From the NCBI RefSeq assembly GCF_001701025.1, contig NZ_CP016793.1, positions 7,998,001 to 8,062,000 of the forward strand: a stretch of 64,000 nt of DNA, in the 5' to 3' direction. The stretch comes from Lentzea guizhouensis (GTDB lineage: Bacteria; Actinomycetota; Actinomycetes; Mycobacteriales; Pseudonocardiaceae). The notes under the pieces are model-generated. The model was not told where the DNA came from, made no database searches, and saw nothing but the letters and a program-made list of their open reading frames with translations. Below are positions 26,158-35,978 of the stretch, piece after piece. Numbering within the stretch: the stretch's first letter is position 1; each line of letters begins with the position of its first letter. The position numbers and the translations under genes were made by a program.

Positions 26158-27580
26158 CGCCAGGGCGCCGCCGAACGGAAACCCGGCCCAGAACGTGCCG
26201 CAGCACGAGGAACGCGCAGGCCACGACCGCGAGCCCGGCGCCGTAACCGACCACCAGCTCGGCCACCCGTCCGGCGAAGTCGCCCGCGAGCGGCGGCACC
26301 AGCAGGGCGAACACCGTGACCACCGCGGCGATCTTCGTCCGCCACACGCCCGCCGCCGCGAGCGGCAGGACCGCCCACAGCAGGTACCACGGCTGCACCA
26401 CCGGGCCCAGCACCACGATCACGCTCATCATCAGCCCCAGCGCCATCACCTCGGAGATCCCGCCCCGCAGCTGGCGTGTCAGCACCACCGCGATCCCGCA
26501 CAGGACCAGCACGAGCCCGGCGACCCGTCCCGCGGAGATCATCGCCTGGCCACTCTCCGCACCGAACACCGCACCGGTCAAGAAGCCCGGCCAGTTGCTC
26601 GGCGCCATCCAGCTCGGCACCTTCGAGGGCGTCCCGAGCGCCTGCAACCAGCCGAATCCCGCCTGGCCGGCCAGCGAGGTCACCACCGACACCAGCACGG
26701 CCACCACGACCATGGTGACACCACTCAGCGTGAACCTGGCCAGGCCGCCGCCGAGCCGCCGGGCCAGTGCCGTGCCGACGACCGCCAGCGCCACCAGTGC
26801 GGGCAGCTTCACCTGTGCGCCGAGCGCGATGAGCACGACTCCGGCGGTGAACGGCCACCACCGGGTGTCTTGGAGTGCTTCCAACGCGATCACGGTGCCG
26901 GCGAGCATGAGTCCGAGCATCAGGGCGTCGTTGTGCACACCGCCGATGAGGTGCCAGAGCACCCAAGGGGTTCAGCACACCCAGCCACAAGGCCGTGCGT
27001 TCCGACGTGCCGGCGAGCGCGGCCAGCCGTGGCACCGCCCACACCACGAGCAGCAGGCCCAGCACGGCGGCCAGCCGGTAGAGCGCGACGCCCGCGACCG
27101 GGTCACCGCCGGTGACCTGGGCGATCCCGCGTTCGACCGTGCCGAACAGCGGTCCGTAGGGCGACGCGGTCTCCCGCCAGTAGCCGCTGACCCGCGCCAC
27201 CGCCTCGGCGCTCGCTCCGACGGCCGGGCTGACCACGTTCGGGTCGGACCCGCGGGCCGCCACCTCACCCTGCGCGAGGTAGCTGTACACGTCGAGGCTG
27301 AACAACGGCGGCGCCACCACGAGCGGCGCGCACCAGGTCGTGAGCGTCCGCCGCAGCCAGGTCGCCGTGGTTTGCGCGCCCGGCCGAGCATCACCCACGC
27401 CAGCACGACCAGGCCGACACCCGCGATCGCCGCGGCCAGCCCGAGGGCTCCCGCTCTCGTCGCCACCGCCCACGCGCCCCCGGTGAGCAGCACCGCGCCG
27501 CCGAACCCGGTCCAGCGCAGCACCTCTGCCGCGGGTGCCGGTGCGAGCGGGCGGGAGAGGGTCGCCGTTGACGTCTGCAC
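26158..27580 (-). pseudogene. MptB-like polyprenol-phosphate-mannose alpha-1,6-mannosyltransferase, two frameshifts
   Basis: Multi-spanning GT-C glycosyltransferase of cell-envelope mannan synthesis. Its parts lie in three frames: 27580 to about 27385 (N-terminal helices), about 27385-26962 (PLFSLDVYSYLAQGE with the catalytic aspartate, YGPLFGT, LWLGVLNP), and about 26962 to 26186 (LWHLIGGVHNDALM, VQPWYLLW). At the second break, ...CCCTTGGGTGCTCTGG... regains frame if one G of the GGG is dropped, so a homopolymer error is likely. The C-terminal boundary is uncertain because this frame runs on over the Lnt gene to 26021. Starts with GTG at 27580. MptB in Corynebacterineae builds the lipomannan core; here it lies beside a lipoprotein-processing gene. 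Confidence 0.78.
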
Positions 27581-27689
27581 GCCCCAGACCCTGCTGCCCC
27601 GGCGGCTCGTCCCGCGTCACCCTGCGGTCGCCGGTGCGCGTCCTACCTGAGGATGATCTCCTCCAGACCGAAGTCGGACAACCCCGGGC

Positions 27690-28457
27690 TCATCCGCCCG
27701 CGACCACGGCGACCCCGGTCCGGCCACCGTCCACGTCGATCACCGTGCCGTGCACGAACGCGGACTCGTCCGACGCGAGGTACACCGCCGCGGCCGCGAT
27801 CGCGTCCGGGTTCCCGGACTGGCCGGCCGGGCTGCCCTGCATCATCCGGTCGCTGAGCCGCCGGATCTCGTCGTCCCAGTCCGCGGAGGCGATGACGCCC
27901 GGCGAGATCGCGTTCACGCGCACGCCCTGAGGACCGAACTCGGCGGCCCAGGCGCGGGTCATCGTCTCCATGGCGCCCTTGGTGGAGCTGTAGAGCGGTG
28001 AGCCCACGGCCAGGCGCGCGATCCAGGAGCCGAGGTTGATCACGACACCCCCGCCGGTGCCGATCATCGCCGGCACGAGCGCCTGGGTGAGGAAGAAGGG
28101 CGCCTTCACGTTGACGCCGTAGACGCGGTCGAAGGTCTCCTCGTCGGTGGTCGCCGTGGAGGCCGGCGGGTAGATGCCGGCGTTGTTGACGAGCACGTCG
28201 ACCCGGCCGAGCACCTCGGTGGCGGCTGCGGCCAGCTCGCGGCTGGCGGCAGCGTTGCCGTCGAGCGAGGCACGCACGAAATCGGCCCGGCCGCCGTTCT
28301 CCCGGATCTGGGCGACGACGGCGGCGCCGCGTTCCTCGTCACGGCCGGAGACGACGACGCGCGCGCCCTGCGCCGCGAACGCGACGGCGATCGCGCGGCC
28401 GATGTTGCTGGTGGAACCGGTGACGAGGGCGGTCCTGCCCTGCAGACGAAGCGACAT
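27690..28457 (-). CDS. short-chain dehydrogenase/reductase (classical SDR)
   Basis: Oxidoreductase of 255 residues from the ATG at 28457. Motifs: TGSTSNIG (cofactor), NNAGIYPP, a serine in NLGSW, YSSTK (catalytic Y-K) and the SPGVI turn. The arginine in SGRDEE suggests NADP. It lies 46 bases downstream of the TetR gene, and both have the same operator half-sites TGGAC/GTCCA upstream, so it is the regulator's target. The -10 TAACGT ends seven bases before ATG 28457, supporting that start over an upstream ATG at 28493. Its substrate is unknown. Confidence 0.93.
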   Translation of the reverse strand: MSLRLQGRTALVTGSTSNIGRAIAVAFAAQGARVVVSGRDEERGAAVVAQIRENGGRADFVRASLDGNAAASRELAAAATEVLGRVDVLVNNAGIYPPASTATTDEETFDRVYGVNVKAPFFLTQALVPAMIGTGGGVVINLGSWIARLAVGSPLYSSTKGAMETMTRAWAAEFGPQGVRVNAISPGVIASADWDDEIRRLSDRMMQGSPAGQSGNPDAIAAAAVYLASDESAFVHGTVIDVDGGRTGVAVVAGG

Positions 28458-28464
28458 GCCAGCG

Positions 28465-28498
28465 ACGTTAGGCACCTGTTTTTGGACCGGCAAGTCCA
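28465..28498 (-). promoter_or_regulatory. TetR operator and leaderless promoter of the SDR gene
   Basis: TGGAC (28483-28487) and GTCCA (28494-28498) are an inverted repeat with a 6-base spacer, identical in arms and spacing to the site in front of the TetR gene at 29089. On the minus strand the -10 TAACGT occupies 28465-28470, exactly seven bases before the ATG, so the operator lies between about -35 and -10. Confidence 0.7.
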
Positions 28499-28503
28499 GG
28501 AGT

Positions 28504-29085
28504 TCAGCGCTTCAGGTGCTCGATCAACGTGTCCAGCGCGGCCTCCAGGTGCCAGGTGTCACCGGTGGACCTGAGCATCTGGACGCCGCCCTGGATGCCC
28601 GCGATGAACGCGCCGGCCACCCGGCTGCCGTCCAGTTCCGGGCGCACCAGCCCGGCGGCCTGCATCGCGGCGATGCCGGCCCGCACGTGGGCCTGCCACT
28701 GCTCCGTCATCACGGTGACCACCTCGGCAGCCCCCGGTGTGGTGACCACCTGCCCTAGCAGCGTGCCCAGCGGGCACGACCGGCCCTGGGCGCGGTAGCG
28801 GGCGACCACCGAGTCACGCCACCGCTCCCAGGCCGGCCACGACGTCAGCGCGCCGAGGTGAGGTTGCTGGTCTTCGAGGACCCGATCGGCCTCGTACTTC
28901 GCGACCTCCAGGAACAGCTCCTCCTTCCCGTCCGGGAAGTAGTGGAAGATCTGCCCCTTGCTCGTGCCGGTGATCGCCCGGATGTCGTCGAGCGTCACGC
29001 CGCTCGCGTCCTCGCTGCGCAGGTGCTGCGCGGCGCCCTCGATGATGCGCTGACGGGTGGCACGGCCCTTCGCGGTGAGTTTCAC
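28504..29085 (-). CDS. TetR-family transcriptional repressor
   Basis: Regulator of 193 residues from GTG 29085. The N-terminal helix-turn-helix is clear (VTLDDIRAITGTSKGQIFHYF), partly quoted as ITGTSKGQIFHYFP; the C-terminal domain resembles the TetR_C family of YxaF/LmrA-type repressors with a CPLGTLLGQV motif. The start was placed at 29085 because a TATGGT -10 element overlapping a palindromic operator ends six bases upstream, leaving no leader. It likely represses itself and the SDR gene that follows. The inducer is unknown, but related repressors sense drug-like or quinone compounds. Confidence 0.92.
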   Translation of the reverse strand: MKLTAKGRATRQRIIEGAAQHLRSEDASGVTLDDIRAITGTSKGQIFHYFPDGKEELFLEVAKYEADRVLEDQQPHLGALTSWPAWERWRDSVVARYRAQGRSCPLGTLLGQVVTTPGAAEVVTVMTEQWQAHVRAGIAAMQAAGLVRPELDGSRVAGAFIAGIQGGVQMLRSTGDTWHLEAALDTLIEHLKR

Positions 29086-29087
29086 AC

Positions 29088-29105
29088 CTGGACCATACAG
29101 TCCAG
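29088..29105 (-). promoter_or_regulatory. TetR autoregulatory operator with embedded -10
   Basis: CTGGAC (29088-29093) and GTCCAG (29100-29105) are a perfect inverted repeat with a 6-base spacer. Read on the minus strand, TATGGT (29092-29097) is inside it and lies six bases from the GTG start of the TetR gene, so bound repressor would cover the promoter. Confidence 0.7.
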
Positions 29106-29107
29106 AA

Positions 29108-29641
29108 CTACTTCTGCGAGGCGGCGATCTCACAGGTCTTCACGTGCTCCAGGCCGAGCGAGATCGACGCCGCGTCGTTGTTGGGACCGCCGAACGCGTA
29201 GCTGACCGCGGTGGCACCCGGCTCGTTGACGACCTCGACGTACCGCACGCCCTTCTCCCGCAGGCACTGCACGACCCGGTTGGCGAAGTCGACGGCGTCC
29301 GGGTTGCTCGCGTCCTTCTCCCACGGCGGCAGCGGGATCTTCGACTCGCACTCCTCGAGCGCCTGGTCGACCTCCTCCTTCGTGGGCTGCGGCCGGGTGC
29401 TGCCCTCGGCCGGACGTCCTTTGTGGTCCAGGCCGTGCCGGCCCATGCACTGGGCGAACGGCACGTTCAACGCCTCGTGGTCCTCCGGCGTCATGTCGAG
29501 GCGCTCGCGGGGCCGTTGCTCGGCTGCCGCGGACGTCGCGGTGGTGCTGCCGGGCGTCGAGATGGACGCGACCTGCGGTGCGGCGTCCGGTGACGAGCAA
29601 CCCAGGAGTGCCAGGAGCAGGACGATTGGTGCCTTCTTCAC
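29108..29641 (-). CDS. lipoprotein of an ABC exporter locus, unknown function
   Basis: Protein of 177 residues with a lipoprotein signal (KKAPIVLLLALLGCSS, Cys near residue 15), then a Ser/Thr/Ala-rich linker and a compact C-terminal domain with three cysteines (QCMGRHGL, EECES, VQCLREKG). Such extracytoplasmic lipoproteins accompany MacB-like exporters with an HlyD-like adaptor in actinobacteria. The GTG at 29641 lies 10 bases after the permease stop, making it the last gene of the exporter operon. Its stop lies 2 bases from the TetR operator. It may bind the exported compound; that is inference. Confidence 0.78.
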   Translation of the reverse strand: MKKAPIVLLLALLGCSSPDAAPQVASISTPGSTTATSAAAEQRPRERLDMTPEDHEALNVPFAQCMGRHGLDHKGRPAEGSTRPQPTKEEVDQALEECESKIPLPPWEKDASNPDAVDFANRVVQCLREKGVRYVEVVNEPGATAVSYAFGGPNNDAASISLGLEHVKTCEIAASQK

Positions 29642-29651
29642 GGTGTTCCCT

Positions 29652-30821
29652 TCACGCGGAGAGCGCCTGCGTCGGCGTGAGCCGGGCGGCGCGGATGGAG
29701 GGGTACAGGCCGGCCACGGCGCCCACGACGAACGCCGCGAGCACGCCGGAGGCCAGCACCGTCCCGGGGATGACGAGCGGCCAGCCGTGCCAGGTCGCGT
29801 AGCCCGCGACCCCGAGCGCACCGAGCGCGGTGCCGGCCAGACCGCCCAGTGACGACAGCAGCACGGCCTCGGTGAGGAACTGCGCGCGGATGTGCCCGCG
29901 GGTCGCACCGAGGGCCCGCCGCAGCCCGATCTCGCCGCGGCGTTCGAGCACGGAGATCACCATGGTGTTCGCCACGCCCACCCCGCCGACCAGCAACGCC
30001 ACCCCGGCGAGCCCGAGGAACAGCGCGCTGTAGGAGCTCTGCGTGGCCCGCTTGGCCGCCAGCGCGTCCGACGGCCTGCTCACCTGCACCAGCCCCGGCA
30101 CCTCGCCGTACAGCGTGGCGGGCAAGACCTTGCGAACGTCCTCGATGGACTCCTCGCGGGCCTTCACGTACACGACGGTCGGGTGCCCGTCGAAGCCGAG
30201 CGACGTCCGCGCGGCCTCCCAGCCGACCAGCACGGACCGTTCGACGTCCGGCGCCAGCGGCATCGGCCCCAGCACCCCGACGACGGTGAACCACCTGTCC
30301 CCCACGAACACCGCGGGCTGCTGCCCGGCGTCGCGGATCCCGAGCCTGCCCGCCGCGACGTGGCCGAGCACGACCGACGGGAAGTCCGGCCGCGGCAGGA
30401 ACTGTCCACTGCGGACGTGCCCGTTCACCACCTCCAGCAGTCCTGGCGTCGTGGCCAGCACGGTGAGGTCGGAGCTGTGCCCGGGATCGAGCAGGTCGTT
30501 GCGCCGCACCCGTGCGTGCGTGTTCGCCACCGCCGCCGCGGCCGTCACCGGCGCGATCCTGCCGACCATCGCGACCGACGACTCGGGCAGCAGCACGGGA
30601 TCGTCGGTGCGCTGGACGGGCTGGGCGCGCAACAGGTTGGTGCCCAGCGCGGTCAGCTCGTCCAGCAACGCCTGCTGGCTGGAGGCGGGGACGCCGGTGA
30701 CCACGACGACGGTGGCGATGCCGAGCGCGATGCCCAGCGCGGACAGGGCCGCGCGCAGCTTGCGGGTGCGCATGCCGATGGAGCCGAGGGCGAGGAGGTC
30801 GGTGAACGCGAGTCGTCTCAT
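29652..30821 (-). CDS. MacB/FtsX-like ABC transporter permease
   Basis: Permease of 389 residues. An N-terminal helix after the [14 protein letters not shown] motif is followed by an extracytoplasmic MacB-type periplasmic core, then three C-terminal helices separated by the conserved [19 protein letters not shown] loop. The topology (one helix, large domain, three helices) matches MacB. ATG 30821 overlaps the ATPase stop by 4 bases. It forms an exporter with the adaptor at 31603-32655 and lies opposite a two-component system, the arrangement used for sensing and expelling peptide antibiotics or envelope lipids. Confidence 0.92.
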   Translation of the reverse strand: MRRLAFTDLLALGSIGMRTRKLRAALSALGIALGIATVVVVTGVPASSQQALLDELTALGTNLLRAQPVQRTDDPVLLPESSVAMVGRIAPVTAAAAVANTHARVRRNDLLDPGHSSDLTVLATTPGLLEVVNGHVRSGQFLPRPDFPSVVLGHVAAGRLGIRDAGQQPAVFVGDRWFTVVGVLGPMPLAPDVERSVLVGWEAARTSLGFDGHPTVVYVKAREESIEDVRKVLPATLYGEVPGLVQVSRPSDALAAKRATQSSYSALFLGLAGVALLVGGVGVANTMVISVLERRGEIGLRRALGATRGHIRAQFLTEAVLLSSLGGLAGTALGALGVAGYATWHGWPLVIPGTVLASGVLAAFVVGAVAGLYPSIRAARLTPTQALSA

Positions 30822-31606
30822 CGGCCACCCCCGGTGATGCCGGTTCCCGGCCGGCGCACGACGACGGTCTTCTCCCCCGGCCGTCCCGAGTCCGCCACCG
30901 GCCGCCCGCCACGCAGGGCCGCCCACTGGCCCGGCTGCCCCGAGTCCGCCACGACCCGCCCGTCCCTCAGCTCCACCCGCCGCGGCAGCGACGCCGCGAT
31001 CTCCCGGTCGTGCGTGATGACCGCGATCGTGGTGCCCTGCCGGTTCAGCTCGCCGAGCAGCTCCATCACGGCCCGCCCGTTCGCCGTGTCCAGCGCCCCG
31101 GTCGGTTCGTCGGCCAGCACCAGCGACGGCTCGTTCACCACGGCACGCGCGATCGCGACCCGTTGCCGTTCACCGCCGGACAGCTGTCCCGGCCGGTGCG
31201 ACACGCGGTGTCCGAGCCCGACCCGTTCCAGCGCGCCCACCGCCAGCTCCAGCCGGTCCTTGCGCCGCACGCCCGCGTACGGCAGCCCGGTCGCCACGTT
31301 CTCCGCCGCCGTCAGCCCCTCGGACAGGTGGAACTGCTGGAACACGAACCCCAGCCGGCTCCCCCGCAGCGCCGACAACCGCCGGTCCGACAACCTCGAC
31401 ACGTCCTGGCCGTCGATCTCCACCGTTCCCGACGAGGGCAGGTCCAGCGTGCCGACGAGGTGCAGCAGCGTCGACTTGCCCGACCCCGACGGACCCACGA
31501 CCGCGACCAGCTCACCCGCCTGGACCTGCAGCGACACGTCGTTCAGCGCCGTCACCCCGCCGGGGTACCGCTTGGACACCGACCGCAGCGCGAGCACCGG
31601 CGTCAC
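30818..31606 (-). CDS. MacB-like ABC transporter ATPase
   Basis: ATPase of 262 residues: Walker [10 protein letters not shown] near residue 39, signature LSGGERQR, Walker [14 protein letters not shown] and H-loop VITHD. An about 40-residue C-terminal tail beyond the ATPase core contains two imperfect copies of a [29 protein letters not shown] segment (VVADSGQPG and PVADSGRPG), unusual for the family. It overlaps the permease downstream and the adaptor upstream by 4 bases each. Confidence 0.93.
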   Translation of the reverse strand: MTPVLALRSVSKRYPGGVTALNDVSLQVQAGELVAVVGPSGSGKSTLLHLVGTLDLPSSGTVEIDGQDVSRLSDRRLSALRGSRLGFVFQQFHLSEGLTAAENVATGLPYAGVRRKDRLELAVGALERVGLGHRVSHRPGQLSGGERQRVAIARAVVNEPSLVLADEPTGALDTANGRAVMELLGELNRQGTTIAVITHDREIAASLPRRVELRDGRVVADSGQPGQWAALRGGRPVADSGRPGEKTVVVRRPGTGITGGGR

Positions 31607-32655
31607 TGCGCCACCACCACTTCCAGGCCGTCGACGACGCCGTCACCCGACACCTCGACCTCGTCCTGCGAGTACAGCCCGGTCCGCACCGCCTTCAGCG
31701 CGCCGTCGGGCAGCTGCACCGCGTACCCGCCCTCCTTCAACGCCACCAGCGCGGCCAGCGGCACGGTCAGCACGCCCGTGCGGCTCTCGGTCGTGATCTT
31801 CAACCGCACCGGCGCCGTGTCCAGGTCGGCGACGTCGGCCGGGTTGTCCGGGGTGACGACGACGTCGACCTTCGGGCTGGCACCGGCCTCGTAGGCGGCG
31901 GCGTGGGCCACCGACGTGACCTTGCCCGGCACCTCGCGCTGGTCCGGACGCACGACCACCACCGGCGCACCCGCCTTCAGCGCGCCCGCCTCCGCGACCG
32001 GGACCTTGAGCGACACCAGCCGCGTGGTGGGCGTGACCTCGAACAGCTCCTCCGCCGCGGGGGCACCGAGCTGGGCCTTCACCGCGCCCACCCGCACGGG
32101 TCCGCCCAGCACGAGGACGCGGCCGGGCGCGAGCACGCCGGTCTGCTCCACGCCGAGCGCCTTCTGCCACTTCTTCACCGCGTCCACGACCCGCGGCGTG
32201 AGCTCGGCCTTCGCCGGGTCCTTCGCCCGCACGCCGACCTGGTAGCCGAGCGCCGCCAGGTTGTCCACGACCACCGCGACGTCGGAGCCCTTCAGCCCCG
32301 GCGCGTCCAGGGCGCGGAACAGCGGCGTCGCGCCGAAGAACACGACCACCGGCTGGTCGTCCACCCGGTAGAGCTCCTTGCCCAGCTCGGTGACCTGGCC
32401 GACGGCGGGCAGCTTGGTGACGGTGCCGGTGCCGCCCTTGACCGGTCTGGCCGCGCCGAACCCGAGATCGGCCTGCAGCACCCTGGTGTTCGTGAGGTCT
32501 CCTCTGGTCACGGTCGTGGTCTTGACCGCAGGTGGCGGCGCTGCCGCGGGTTCGTCGGGACGTGACCGCACGAGCAGCACCCCGGCGACGGCGACCACGA
32601 CGACGAGCGTGACCGCGATGACGGTGTTGCGCATGACGTGGATCTTGTTCGGCAC
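31603..32655 (-). CDS. HlyD-like membrane-fusion/adaptor protein of the exporter
   Basis: Protein of 350 residues with an N-terminal membrane anchor ([19 protein letters not shown]) and the rest outside. A central peptidoglycan-binding-like segment ([11 protein letters not shown] ... [14 protein letters not shown]) is characteristic of Gram-positive adaptors paired with MacB-like exporters, followed by a barrel domain and a C-terminal HlyD-like domain. GTG 32655 gives a short leader; an in-frame ATG at 32634 is also possible. It is the first gene of the exporter operon, 59 bases from the divergent response-regulator gene. Confidence 0.86.
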   Translation of the reverse strand: MPNKIHVMRNTVIAVTLVVVVAVAGVLLVRSRPDEPAAAPPPAVKTTTVTRGDLTNTRVLQADLGFGAARPVKGGTGTVTKLPAVGQVTELGKELYRVDDQPVVVFFGATPLFRALDAPGLKGSDVAVVVDNLAALGYQVGVRAKDPAKAELTPRVVDAVKKWQKALGVEQTGVLAPGRVLVLGGPVRVGAVKAQLGAPAAEELFEVTPTTRLVSLKVPVAEAGALKAGAPVVVVRPDQREVPGKVTSVAHAAAYEAGASPKVDVVVTPDNPADVADLDTAPVRLKITTESRTGVLTVPLAALVALKEGGYAVQLPDGALKAVRTGLYSQDEVEVSGDGVVDGLEVVVAQ

Positions 32656-32701
32656 TTGTGAGGATCCTGTGTCGAACCGGTGACCGCGCCGAGGGCGTCC
32701 C

Positions 32702-32707
32702 TATCAT
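32702..32707 (+). promoter_or_regulatory. -10 element of a leaderless promoter for the response regulator
   Basis: TATCAT is followed after exactly seven bases by the GTG start at 32715. The 59-base divergent gap to the exporter operon must hold both promoters. Confidence 0.55.
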
Positions 32708-32714
32708 CGGCGCC

Positions 32715-33407
32715 GTGAGCGCACTGATCCTGGTCGCGGAGGACGACGAGAACCAGGCCGAGCTCGTCCGCCGCTACCTGGAGCAGGACCACCACCGGGT
32801 CGTGGTCGTGCACGACGGCCGCGACGCACTCGACGTGGCGCGCGCCAAGGAACCCGCGCTGGTCGTGCTCGACCTGATGCTGCCGGGCCTCAGCGGGCTC
32901 GACGTGTGCCGGGCGTTGCGCGCGGACTCGGACGTGCTGGTGCTGATGCTCACCGCGCGGTCCACGGAGGACGACCTGCTGCACGGCCTGGGGCTCGGCG
33001 CGGACGACTACATGACGAAGCCGTTCAGCCCGCGCGAGCTCGTGGCGCGGGTGCGGACGTTGCTGCGCAGGCGACCGGACGTGCGCCCGGCGCCGTTGCT
33101 GCGGGTCGGGCCGATCGTGGTCGACCCGGTGCGGCACGAGGTCACGGTGCGCGGCGCGCAGGTCGAGTGCACGCCCGGCGAGTTCGGGCTGCTGGAGGTG
33201 CTCGCCTCGCAGGTGGACCGGGTGTTCAGCCGCGAGCAGCTGCTGGAACGCATGCACGGCATCGACAGCTACCTGACCACCCGCACGATCGACACGCACG
33301 TGAAGAACTTGCGCCGCAAGATCGAGCGGAGCTCCCGCACGCCGGAGCACCTGGTCACGGTCTACGGCATCGGCTACAAGCTCACGGCCGGTTCCGGTGC
33401 GCCGTAG
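32715..33407 (+). CDS. OmpR-family response regulator
   Basis: Protein of 230 residues with a receiver domain (acidic pocket EDDE, phospho-acceptor aspartate in VVLDLMLPG near residue 53, lysine in DDYMTKPFSP near 102) and a winged-helix domain with the recognition segment TIDTHVKNLRRKIE. The start at 32715 rather than upstream follows from the TATCAT -10 directly before it. It overlaps the histidine kinase gene by 11 bases and is divergent from the MacB-like exporter operon, which it probably controls. Confidence 0.94.
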   Translation: MSALILVAEDDENQAELVRRYLEQDHHRVVVVHDGRDALDVARAKEPALVVLDLMLPGLSGLDVCRALRADSDVLVLMLTARSTEDDLLHGLGLGADDYMTKPFSPRELVARVRTLLRRRPDVRPAPLLRVGPIVVDPVRHEVTVRGAQVECTPGEFGLLEVLASQVDRVFSREQLLERMHGIDSYLTTRTIDTHVKNLRRKIERSSRTPEHLVTVYGIGYKLTAGSGAP

Positions 33408-35072
33408 CGTCTTCACCCGGCTGCTGCTCGTCGTCGTCCTGATCGCGGTGTGCTCGGTCGCCGCGACGGCGTGGCTCGCGACCCAGCTCACGCAGGCGTC
33501 GATCGCCCGTGAGCAGGGCCGGGAGCTGGCCGCCGACAACCGGATCTACGCCGCGCTGCTGAGCTACGCCGCCGCGCACCGCGACTGGTCCGAAGTGGAC
33601 TCCGTGCTGGACCAGCTCGTCCTCGCCCAGCCGCACCGCCGGATCGCGTTGCTCACCAAGGACGGCCGCACGATCGCCGACCGCGGTGGCGACGGCGGGC
33701 AGCTGCCCGCGACGGCCGCCGCGGTGGTCGACCCGCTCGCCGTCGACCCCGTCCTGGTGCCCGGCGCGCCCGCCGACCGGATCGACGAACGGGTGCTGGG
33801 CCCGTTCCGCACGCCGATCGACTTCCGCGAACGCGAAGACCGGACCGGGACGTTGCAGTGCCTGCGTGCCCGCAAGCAGCAGCCGGGGCCGAAGGACTGC
33901 CGGGAGACCGACCTGGAGTTCGACACCGCCGCCGACTTCTCCGCGCTGCTCGAACTCGAAGACCTGGTCAACGCATGTCTGGCGCGCAAGTCGCTGCCAC
34001 CGGTCGAGCTCGACCCCGACCACACGCCCGCGCGCAAGCAGCTCGTGCCCGACGAGCCCGCGGCCGCCGCCTGCGTCACGCCGGTCGCCGCGAGCAGCTC
34101 GCCCGTACGCGGCACCGGCGCTGCTCTACCTGACGAACCACGGACCGCCGACCGCCGCGATCTCGTTGTCCGCAACGGGAGGTCGCCGGTGCCGCCGCGG
34201 CCGTCCTGCTCGTCGCGCTGGTCGCCGCCTACGCGGGCGCGCGGATCACCCGGCCGTTGCGGGCGCTGACCGCCGCGGCCCAGCACATGTCCGGCGGCGG
34301 CGACATCCCACCGGTGCCCGTGCGCGGCCAGGACGAGATCGCGGGCCTGACCAGGGCGTTCAACACGATGGCAGCGAACAGGGCGCAGCTGGAGCAGGCC
34401 CGCAAGGCGATGGTCGGCGACGTCGCGCACGAGCTGCGCACCCCGTTGAGCAACATCCGCGGGTGGCTGGAGGCGGCGCAGGACGGGGTGAGCGACCTCG
34501 ACCCGGCGCTGGTCACGTTGCTGCTCAAGGAGGCCCTGGTGCTGCAGCACGTCGTGGACGACCTGCAGGACCTCGCGGTGGCCGACGCGGGCGCGTTGCG
34601 GCTGTCGGTCGAACCGCTGCCGCTCGCCGTAGTCCTGGACCAGGTCCGCGCGGCGCACGAGCCGCGGGCGGCGCAGGCAGGTGTCACGCTGTCGGTGTCG
34701 TCCGGTCAGGTGACCGTCGAGGCGGACGCGGTGCGGCTGCGGCAAGTCCTCGACAACCTCGTGGCGAACGCGCTGAGGTACGTGCCGGCCGGCGGTTCGG
34801 TGTCGATCACCGCGGCCGAGCAGGGCGCGGAGGTGGTGATCTCCGTCACCGACACGGGTTCCGGAATCGCCGCCCAGGACCTCCCGCACGTGTTCGACCG
34901 CTTCTTCCGGGCCGACAGGTCCCGTTCCCGCAGTACGGGCGGAAGTGGACTCGGGCTGGCGATCGTGCGCAAACTGGTGGAGGCGCACGACGGTTCCATC
35001 GACGTGACCAGCGCGCCGGGTCAAGGCACCACGTTCACCGTGCGGCTGCCGGGTCACGTGGAACTCACCTGA
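33397..35072 (+). pseudogene. sensor histidine kinase (HAMP type), two frameshifts
   Basis: Partner of the response regulator. GTG 33397 opens an N-terminal helix and an extracellular domain of about 200 residues containing cysteines (LQCLRAR, KDCRET, NACLAR, AACVTP) that could sense a ligand. The second helix (AAAVLLVALVAAYAGARI) and HAMP linker, then the kinase core with the phospho-accepting histidine in DVAHELRTPLSN and the G boxes DTGSGI and GGSGLGLAI, lie in another frame to 35072. Two indels are needed, near 34105 and 34190 (an intermediate stretch reads PALLYLTNHGPP). The coding potential is otherwise intact. Confidence 0.85.
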
Positions 35073-35120
35073 ACCGCGCTGCGTTGACCGGGTGCAGGCA
35101 GTCCGCCGGAGAGGAACACG

Positions 35121-35928
35121 GTGATCGTCCCCACGCCCTCGAGCGCGCCCCGTCGCACGGGAGCGTTCGTGCTCGAAGAAGACGTCACGATCAGGGTGAC
35201 CGGTCAAGCCCGCACCGCCGCGGCGATGCTGCGCGAGCACATCTTCCGCCAGACCGGGCACACGCTCGCCGAGTCGCCCGACGGCAGGCTGATGGTGACG
35301 CTCGACCCGGCCCTGCGCGGCCTCGGTCCCGAGGGCTACGCGCTGCTGGTGAGCCCGAACGCGGTGATGCTGCGGGCGCGGACGCAGGCGGGGCTGCGGC
35401 ACGGCGTGCAGTCGTTCCGCCAGCTGATGACCCAGGACGGCACCGTGCGCGCCGCCGACGTGCAGGACTCCCCCGCGTTCGCGTGGCGCGGTGTCTCCAG
35501 CGAGCTGCTGCCGCCCGCCGAGATGCGCGCGACCATCGACAGGATGGCCGCCTACAAGCTCAACGTCCTGCACCTGCGGCCGGACGGCGACCAGCACGAG
35601 CTGCGCGAGCTCGTGGAGTACGCGCTCGCCAACGGCGTGACGGTCGTGCCGGAGATCGGCAGGTCGCTGGCCGAGGTGCTGGAGGTGTTCCCGAGCCGCT
35701 GGGTGCACATCGGCCGCGCCAAGCTGACCCGCGGCCTCGCCGGCCTGTTGCAGAGCCACGACCGCGTCCCGGTGCGCTGGCACGACGGGGCCGGCACGGC
35801 CGACGTGCTCGGCCGCACGGCCAGCTCACCGAGGGCGACGCCGGCCTGCGCGGTGGCCGGCCGGCTGGTCCGGCGGCCAGGTGCTGCTGCCGCGCTCGGC
35901 CGCACTGGCGTCCCCCGCGCTCGGTTGA
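35121..35928 (+). pseudogene. degenerate GH20 beta-hexosaminidase-like protein, shortened and frameshifted
   Basis: GTG 35121 with GGAGAGGAA upstream. Residues 1-110 are the zincin-like GH20 N-terminal domain, and AWRGVSSELLPPAEMRATID plus YKLNVLHLRPD correspond to the start of the GH20 barrel. The rest is greatly shortened: GVTVVPEIG and WVHIGRAK follow closely, the latter occupying the place of the catalytic HIGGDE motif, whose Asp-Glu pair is missing. Near 35845 the frame changes, after which GGQVLLPRSAALASPALG and a stop at 35928 resemble a hexosaminidase C-terminus. The whole is about 270 residues versus about 500 in active enzymes. It cannot be a normal hexosaminidase; it may be a non-catalytic sugar-binding remnant. 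Confidence 0.7.
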
Positions 35929-35978
35929 GATCCTCCTTTCCCGGGTACCACGGTGCCCCCAGGGGAAAGGAACGTGAC

